Source: Mytilus edulis (Eukaryota; Mollusca; Bivalvia; Mytilida; Mytilidae). From it: a stretch of 64,000 nt of DNA. A program made the translations under genes and the position numbers. The stretch spans positions 73,111,335-73,175,334 of the forward strand of contig NC_092354.1 in assembly GCF_963676685.1 (NCBI RefSeq). Direction: 5' to 3'. Each line of letters opens with the position of its first letter. The stretch's first letter is position 1. The notes beneath the pieces were generated by a model that was not told the origin of the DNA, made no database searches, and saw nothing but the letters and a program-made list of their open reading frames with translations. Shown one piece after another: positions 47,601 through 56,600 of the stretch.

Positions 47601-50600
47601 ACCTAATTTTTTCAAATTTTCTATTTCGTCATTTATAATCTTTTCCTGGCCTTTATCAAAAATTCTTTGATATGGTGTGAGACTTTGAGTGGGTATTGAA
47701 TTATCAATAAATTCAAGGTGACAGTGTTGAACTGTATCCAAAATAAATTTATCAGAAGTAATTTTTTGCCAGTTTTCAACATAATTTTTCAATCTACCTG
47801 CTGTAAAAGGTTTGATATCAGAGACACCCGCTAAACTTACCTGTTTAGCATAATTTACTTCCTCAGGAAACTTGGAACACCTCTCAAGTTTTTTGAACCA
47901 CCTTGATCATTTGAATACTGGCCTCTACCGCCGTAACCACGGCCTCGACCACCTCTGTATCCACCACGACGAGACCCTGCACGGCCTCTACCAAAACCTC
48001 GTCCTCTACCAAAACTACCTCCTCGAGAAAAACCATTTCCTCTACCTCTTGCATTATTATTATTATTTAAATTTCGACCAAGTCTGTTCATGTCTTGAAT
48101 TTCTTTCGACTTTTGATGGACATTGTCACCATAAAGCATGTCAGTGAAAGGAATTGAGGGTGAACTTAAATGATGATATTCAGGACTTAAATCAAATCTT
48201 TGATATTCCTTTCTTTTTATATTAGTCATCTTGTTATATTGTGACAGTAAAGCTATGGAATCAATCCCCAAATCTATGCAAGACTGCATTTCTTGTTGAC
48301 AGTCGTCACCCAATTCAGATTTTAGTTTGCACAACATATTTAATAATTTTGTAATGTTACATGATGCTTTAACAACAGTCTCTTGATGTTGTTGTATGAC
48401 CGAATCAAAAGATCTAGTTTGAGGAGAGAGTAAATCCCAAATGAGCTGATTTACTCTAGTCCTTGTAAGAGAAACACAATTCTCTGGTCTAGCTACTGAT
48501 TTCATCAGTTCATTGTATTTTTCATCAGATATTCCCTCACGGAAAAATTCATTAACCGTGTCAGCTAAAGTGTCATCTACACTTGTATCAACATTATCTT
48601 TTGACCTATAAGCTTGAGCAGCAGCTTTAAAAACATTGTCACCCTCTTTGTCAACAGTTTTTTGTTTTTTAGCTGGAGGTTCTGCAACCTCAGTATCACC
48701 AACATGATCATTATTGTCATTATTATTTTCATCATAAACCTCAGGGTCTGCACCCTGGCTTTCATCGTAACCCTCAGGCTCAACGTAATACAATTCGTCG
48801 ACCATCGACTTGAGAGACACAAAATCAGTTTTTTGGGAACTCTGTTCCTGTTGCATGTTCTTCAGAACTGAAAAAACCTCAGCTAAAGTGGGCTCTTTAC
48901 TAGCTTCGCCAGTATTTTGACTCAGACCTTTAAGTCTTGAAGCAACAGTTCCGGCCTCGCCGGAGCTGACAATTTTTGCACCACTACTACAACTATTTGT
49001 ATCGTCATTCTTTGAACGAGAATCATCACCGGATGATTTTCTTTTAGGATTTTTACCTTTTGCCTCATTTGAAGCACTTGAACCTTTCTTCAAGGATTTT
49101 GAATCAGTTTTCGAGAGCATGGCATCCGCCATTGTTTACACCAAAAAATATCAACTGCCGTAAAACGGTCTATTTATCGTAAATTTACAACAGAGAAAAA
49201 TATAAAAAAAATTAATATAAACAATAAACCCCTCGAGTTTATTTACATATTAAACAACAAAAAAATAACTACCTCGTAGTTATTGTGATAAAATATTTCA
49301 TTATAGAAGCTACAATTACAGACCACGTCTGCCTTCTATGAAATAAAGCTACGAACTGAAGCTACACATGCGCACGAACATCTCATCTGGTCCCGGAAAC
49401 GGGATGACGTAGTTAAATTTCCTTGTGAGCAGGAAACCTCTATCAAGAAAATCATGATAGGAGATACAATCCCAGGAATATCGTATCAATTGGAAGATGT
49501 ATGCAGGAGCTGCCGGAATGTTGCTACTTAGAAATGGAACGTTCACAATTGGAAAGTTGAAATAATCTCTTTTGTCGTAATGTTTTGTTTTTAACCGACC
49601 CTCATTGTCAATTTCTAGATGCAAGTTTTCCTGATGAAGAATGATCCAGAAATGTGCATCGGACGTATATGACTCTTTTACGTGTTATTTTTTAATTTTC
49701 TGTTGTTCTGTGGTCATTTTTTAGTATGCCTATGTGCTTTGTCTGTATGCTTTTTGATTGTTCCTGGCTGATATATTTGTTTGCTTTGATAGTGATTAAA
49801 CTTTTAACACAATGTTGACTTCTGTGTCTTTTTTTTGACAACTTTACCTTTTATGTCTGTTTTTTTCACATATTGTTGTCGATATAATGGAATGTTATGC
49901 GTCTGTCATACAAGCAAGAGGTGCATCTAGGTAGACAACCAGGTTTAACCGAACATGTTATACATTAGGTAATGATTGTGCCGAGTTAAGAATATAACAG
50001 TTTTGTTTTCCCATTCCTTTGATATGTTTAAACTTTGATTTTAAAATTTGATATCGAATTTTTCGACTGTAATTTTTCTTGCAGTTCGTTTCTTTTGGAA
50101 TTTCTATTATGTATATGCAAATTTTGCCATTTATCACTCATTTTACTAAAAATGATGAATACATATTTCGAATGTCTGAATCTAAATGCTCAAGGAAGTA
50201 CTTTGGATTTAATTCTAGGTTAGACAATACTTGGTCATGTTTTATGAATATTTAAGCCCAAGGCGAAGCCGAGGGCTAAAATGTTTAAAAAACATGACCA
50301 ATAATTGTCTGACCAATTTAGAACATATTCACACTTTCGAGTGACCTTACAAAATTAGTCTTTCCTATTGTTATATTCAAACCTAAATAAGAGTTCACTT
50401 TTATAATGAAATAAATGTAAAACATAGGTAATGATCATTTCGATGGATGGAATGAAATAGCACTGACATAGTCTGTGATGATCAAAAGGATAAATTGTTT
50501 TTTTTATCTGCTTCATGTAAAATTTAATACTTATATATCTTGAGATTTTTTTATTTCAAAAAGCACACAATGTTATATAAATCCCCTTTTTGAAATTATA

Positions 50601-53600
50601 ATTTGTTTTATATAATTGGATGTTTAACTATTTAGATTCAGACCATTCAACATTAGATATAAAAAAGAAGATGTCGCCTGATTGCCAACGAGACAACTCT
50701 CTACAAGAGTCCAAAAATGACACAGAAATTAACAATTATAGGTAACCGTACGGCCTTCAACAATCAGCAGAGACCATGCGATGTTTACTTTAAGTTTATA
50801 TTGATAAATTTACATGCATTGTGGTTTTTTTCGAAAAAAACAGTCTGACATTGTTTTTTTTTGAAAGATGTATTTTTATTTCACTCGAATGTCAAGTATA
50901 TAAATTAAAAAAAAAATACATTGTTACCTCCAACCCCCACCCCTCCTTTCCCGCACACTTTTTTTTTAATTAACATACAATGAAAAGTCGTTCATGTATA
51001 TTATTTCATAGTGCTTGGAAACCCATGTACTATGCAAATTAGAGGGGAAAACTGACTTTTTAATGACCGAGAAGGGGTGAATATGTTCTAATTAACAATT
51101 ATAGTATCAATCAACGATAACAACAGACCAAAACTCTCTATGAAGATCGTCTAACAAAGAATAGATTTACCTACCATAATACTCTGTACTCATGTCATCA
51201 CCTGCTTTATTGGCACCACCTGTAATGATGAATAGTTTTTAAAACATTAAAAGCTTGTTCACTTTATGTTTTTAAATGTACCCTGACCTGCTGCTTAAAG
51301 GCAAAATGTCAGATATTTTTAAAAATACCGTTTGCTATTGAATTAACATTTATTATAATATATGTTCCTCTTTAGAGTTCATGCACATCTGTGAATGTTT
51401 GCTGGACACTTCCATTTTATTTAGTCGATTTTTATTGATAGTTTGCAAACTCCATTGATAATATGCCTTATCATCACAAAAATTGAAATGATTTGTCAAC
51501 AAGACCCGTTAAACTTTGAAAGTTCAATATTTATATTGTACTTATTGTTTGGCCTGGCCGTAATTCAGTACAATAATGTACAGATAAAATTGACGACAGA
51601 ATAATATCATGTATAACATCTACAATGTCTTTTGATACTTTGTAACTAAAGTGAAGCAATTCACGATTTGCATTATAATTCAAAACAACAATTGGTTTGG
51701 ATTACTTTGTTAGTGCTCATTTTATCATATAGATTTTCTGTTCTTTATAGATCGCCGGCTTTCTTTTTTATCAACATTTCTGATAAAATTTATACAGAAA
51801 ATGGCTGCGAACGCATGGACTTGATGACTTGTGATTTATGTATACAGGTATGTCGTTTCTATCACTTCTGTCATGTTGTCCTTCGAAAAGTGACGAAAAT
51901 TACAAGAAAATTTGAACTTAATAATTTGTATAGTTGTTGTTTTTAATTCAAAGTGCAGCGTGGCAAGAGAAAAACTCTTCGGCGATCGCCTGATACACAT
52001 CATATTAATCTAATGATATTAACCTACCATGATACTCTGTACTCATGCCATTATTTGGTAAATGAGTGTTACCTGTAATATAGTTAAAAGTTTAAAAAAC
52101 AAAAAAGATGTTCCGTTAACTTTGCAATTGTACACTTTATACCATATATATCAATCTGCATAAAACCGAAATATTCGCTAAATTGAAATCTTCTCATTGT
52201 CAATTATCACTTGCAATAAAAATTGAATTTAAAAATATAACAATACGTTTATATTATGTTTGCCAATGTAAATTATCCTGCTGCATAAAAACAAAACGTT
52301 TTCTAGTTTCAGTGCTACACTTTTTCGTTTATCATTTTAATGTTACTCATTAAAATTAATCGGATGGGTGTTTTTGTTTTGCCTTAAACAACCGTTTTAC
52401 TAAGTAGCTCTTTTATTATGTCCTGTGTACATAATAAGGAGATATATAATAAGGAGATTAAGTTCGATTGGGAATTACAATTGAAAATGAGAATATGGAA
52501 ATCTGTCAAACAAAACAACAACCCGACCAAATATACGAAGGCCACACATGGGTCTGCAAAACAGCAAGACAATCCCGAACCCGGGGACCCTGGACCCTAA
52601 ATAAAAATATGTACTAGTTCATTGAAATTGGAGGTCATACTGAACTCCAAAATATATAAATTAACTAAATTATAAAACATACACGACAAACAAAGACCAG
52701 AGACTCCTGATTTGGGATAGGCGCAAAATTGCGACGGGGTTTAACATGTTTTGTTAATTCTCAGTCTCCCTATACCTCTAGGTAATATGGAATTAGGAAA
52801 CACAACGTTATACGCAGACAAGCAGTGAAGAGAGACACTGACTTGGGACAGATCCAAACATAAAGTGGATTGGTTTGGGTAAACAATTCTTGCCCCCTTT
52901 ACACATGTTACATGAAACAGTGGGGTACCAAAATAAGGAAAAAGAGTTGTGAAGGCTCAGCTTATTCGATCAACAAAAAGCACAAAAACAGCGAACACAA
53001 CTTATTATCTACCTGGGTAAATTTATTGTTTACCCTGGCATTATGTCAGATTTTTATTGTCTGTTACATGTGTTAAGTGTTTCTATAATAGAGTATATGG
53101 AAAGTGTGAATTGGTATGTTTTAAACTTTTGAAAGGTTCACACAGAAATCACAAATTACTACCGAAAAATGTAGATGACACTAAAAATTATATTTGAAAA
53201 TTGTTCTAAGATGAGCGTATTTCATATACGAAATGATCCTAATAGTACCAGCATTTCAAAATAGAGATGACCGTAATTGGTAATAGATGACAGTAACTTG
53301 TATTAAAAAAAAAGAAAACTGATAAATTTTTATTTGAAATTTTTCTGATATGAGTGTTAATATATAATTTTGTCTCATCAGAAATATCATTTTAGACTAA
53401 TTCTTAAAAACAAACGAAACAAAGCAAAACTCATGTATAAAGCATATAAACAATGTTTAAAGGTAGTCAGAAAGTTTATCACTGAGCTTGTTGCAAATGA
53501 TATACATTTGGACTGCTTTGTGTACATTTGCATATAAAATGCAGATGATTTTCAGTTATAGTCTGGCTAAATAAGAAAGATGTGTTTTATTCATGGTTCA

Positions 53601-56600
53601 TAGAGGAGTTTTCAATGATTAAATATTGCACATTTGCAAACTTTTTCAAGTATAATTGTAAGGGTATTAAAGATACATGGCGGTAAAAACATTTGTTTTA
53701 GGAAGTTAAGCCAGAATATTCATTTGTAACTTTCTCGAGGTCAGTAACTATTGAAACAAATTTGCTACCTCACTTGAGCTTAACCAAGAAATGAACTTTT
53801 CAAGTACAACTCTGCAATTATTTTTTCTCGGGAACTTCACTTAAACATGTATAATAAAAGATTCATAATGGAAATCCAACAGAGTGTGTCAAAATTTGTC
53901 AATGACTCAAATCTAAACGTTTACGTCCTCAGAGTAATGCTGAACAATGTATAGCAAAGATAACAAAGGTTAAACTATGAATGGTCACGTCTTCATTTGT
54001 TAAAGTGCCCAGTCACAAAATGTTTTAAAAGTTCGAGTAACTTATTACTATGTATACTATCAATAATGTAATACGCAATTTACTATCTATGTCATGAACT
54101 TAAAGTACGACACAATATTAAAAAGACATCGATTAAACATATGCATATCCGTTTACCCAACACTACCTGTTGCTCGGGTTTTGGAATCACGGTCAACCTT
54201 GTTGTTTTTTTCATAAACAAACTGATCAATCCCAATACATTCATAGAAACCAACATTTAGTCCTCAATAGACTGCAGTTTACATCACGGGTAATGCGTTT
54301 TTTATCAGTTTTTGTTTTTAACCTTTTGAGTACCATCTTCCTAATCGATTAGTTTATTCTAGAGTATGTCGCCTTGTTTAACACTTAGAAATTGATAATG
54401 GAGGTAAGTTGAGAACAAAACTTGTATGACACAAGAGATGATTTTGGTTTCCAATTTGTGATTTTTCTATTGATATTTCAAAGCTTGAGTTTCTTATTAC
54501 GATTGGCGAAATATAGGTAAGCAGCTTACTTGGGGGTAATACACCAATCGTTTCAAGTGGTCAAAATTGACGGTATCGACAGTTCCACGAATGCCACCAC
54601 AAAATTTTTGTCTATCGTAAGACAATAATATGTACAAACCTTCACAATGGAAAACAATGCTTGCTTTTGTCTTATCAGCTGGTGTGGTTGGAATTGTGCA
54701 TTTATAGGAATCGTTGCAAAGTTTTTTGCGATTTCTATTAGAATAACTGTATTGAGAACAACTTTTTTGACTACGTTGTAATTGGTCAATCTTAACTGTA
54801 GTGGCAGCTGGACAAGTGATGACAACAGTCGTTCCAGCATCTGTTGACACACAGCCTGTAATGTATTTTAAAGTTTGGTGACATTATAAAGAAGTGTTTG
54901 CTTCCTTCTACTCATAGATAAGAATTTCATTTTGTTTATAACATTATAGAGAAGTGTTTACTTCCTTCTACTCATAGATAAGAACCTCATTTTGTTTATA
55001 ACATGTACATCTATTCAACTTCTCTTTTTTGTGTAAGCTTACTGCAAAATGAACAAAAACATATACAAATTCGTTATGTGTGAATTTTGTTTTAGATGTT
55101 TGAACCAAGTATATGTTGTCTTTATTTCGTTTACCTTTTGAATTGTTATAAAACGACTGTCAAACATATTATCGACATTCACAGCTACACAGCATTATTT
55201 TTGATGCCGATCATTTAGTATTGTATTTTGTAACGTAGAGTGATTAGACATCAAGAACAAGGAAAAATTTATTTAATACATAATACAAAAACCTGACTGG
55301 GAAGACAAATAGTATAGTTTGTACTCCTAAAATGTGATGAAATACACAGAAAAAATTAAGATAGATTTTATTGTGCTTTTGCATATCTCATTATACAATT
55401 AACGATTCAGGTTTTCTTCACCAGATGCAGATTTTGGCAATCAAAGAGAGACGAAAGATACCACAGGAACATTCAAACTCATAATTAGAAAATAAACTGA
55501 CAACGCCATGGCTAAAAAGGAAAATTACAAATAAACAATGATAAGCAGACAAAAAAGAACATCTAAAACTAAAGACTGAGCAACACGAACCCAACCAATA
55601 ACTGGAGGTGATCTCAAGTGCTCTGGAAGCGTGAGAAGATCCTACTGCTCATGTGCTAACCGTCGTGTTGCTTATGTTAGTAGAAACCCGGCAATAAGTC
55701 TTATTTGGTAGATCATATTTGTGAAAAGGTGACGGGATTGTATATATAACATTCAGTATATACTATCTATCGTCTGTGAAGCAGACATTTAATCAAGGCC
55801 AACCAACAATTGAATGTGTCCGTACAGTTTTCTAAGGGGTGATTTCAGCTTCACAATTCGGAATTCTTGGTTTGATAGCTTACTTGTGATCAGAGGGACA
55901 GTCAAATTCATAAATCGACAATAAACTGACAACGCAATGACAAAAATAAAAAAAAACCAGACAATCATTGGTGCAAACGACACAACATAGAAAACTTAAG
56001 AATAAGCAACATGAACCCCTACCAAAATTAGGGATGATCTCATGTGCTCCGAAAGGGTAAGCAGATCCTGCTCCACATGTGGCACTCGTCGTGTTGCTTA
56101 TGTTATAACAAATCCGGTAAATATTGTAATTCGGTAGCTTACATTCATGAAAGGGAAGGGAATTGTAGTTACGACGTAAGGAACATATCCGATATCATTT
56201 GTGAAACGGTTATTCCATAGCGGTCAACCAACTCGTGATGGTATCCATAAAATTTACCAAGGGATAATTTCAACGTCACCAGTTGAAACTCTCGGTTTAA
56301 TAGCTTCCTGGTGAGCAGCAACCCTCTATCAAGAAAATCTTGATAGGAAATGCAAGCACGGGAATATCGTATCAATTAGGATATATATACCCCGTATGCA
56401 GGTGCTGCTGGAATGTTGCTATTTCGAAACGGAAAGTTCACAATTGGAAAGCTGAAATAATCTCTTTTGTTTTCAACCGATCCTCATTGTCAATTACTAG
56501 ATGTAAGTCAAGATATAAGGTCAACTTAACAGTATCTGTTGTATTCTTTATCTCTTGTTTGATTTGATAGATGTGTTCAATATAGTCACACAATTTTGAA

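Larger units (their letters stand above)
44823..49422 (-). mobile_element. DIRS-type tyrosine-recombinase retrotransposon, apparently intact
   Basis: About 4.6 kb, minus strand. Inverted termini: GGAATTTAACTACGTCATCC... at 44823-44863, and its reverse complement at 49381-49422 with one extra A. Three open frames in order: gag-like, RT/RNase H/methyltransferase-like, and tyrosine recombinase overlapping the RT ORF by 364 nt. All signature catalytic residues are present and there are no internal stops. DIRS elements integrate by recombinase without target duplications, and none is seen. It was inserted into an older RT-retroelement fragment inside an intron of the minus-strand receptor, on the same strand as that gene. 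Confidence 0.88.

Noticed and set aside
47872-48871. Plus-strand ORFs of 91 and 85 codons and a minus 81-codon ORF
   Set aside because: Shadows of the DIRS gag-like gene in other frames.
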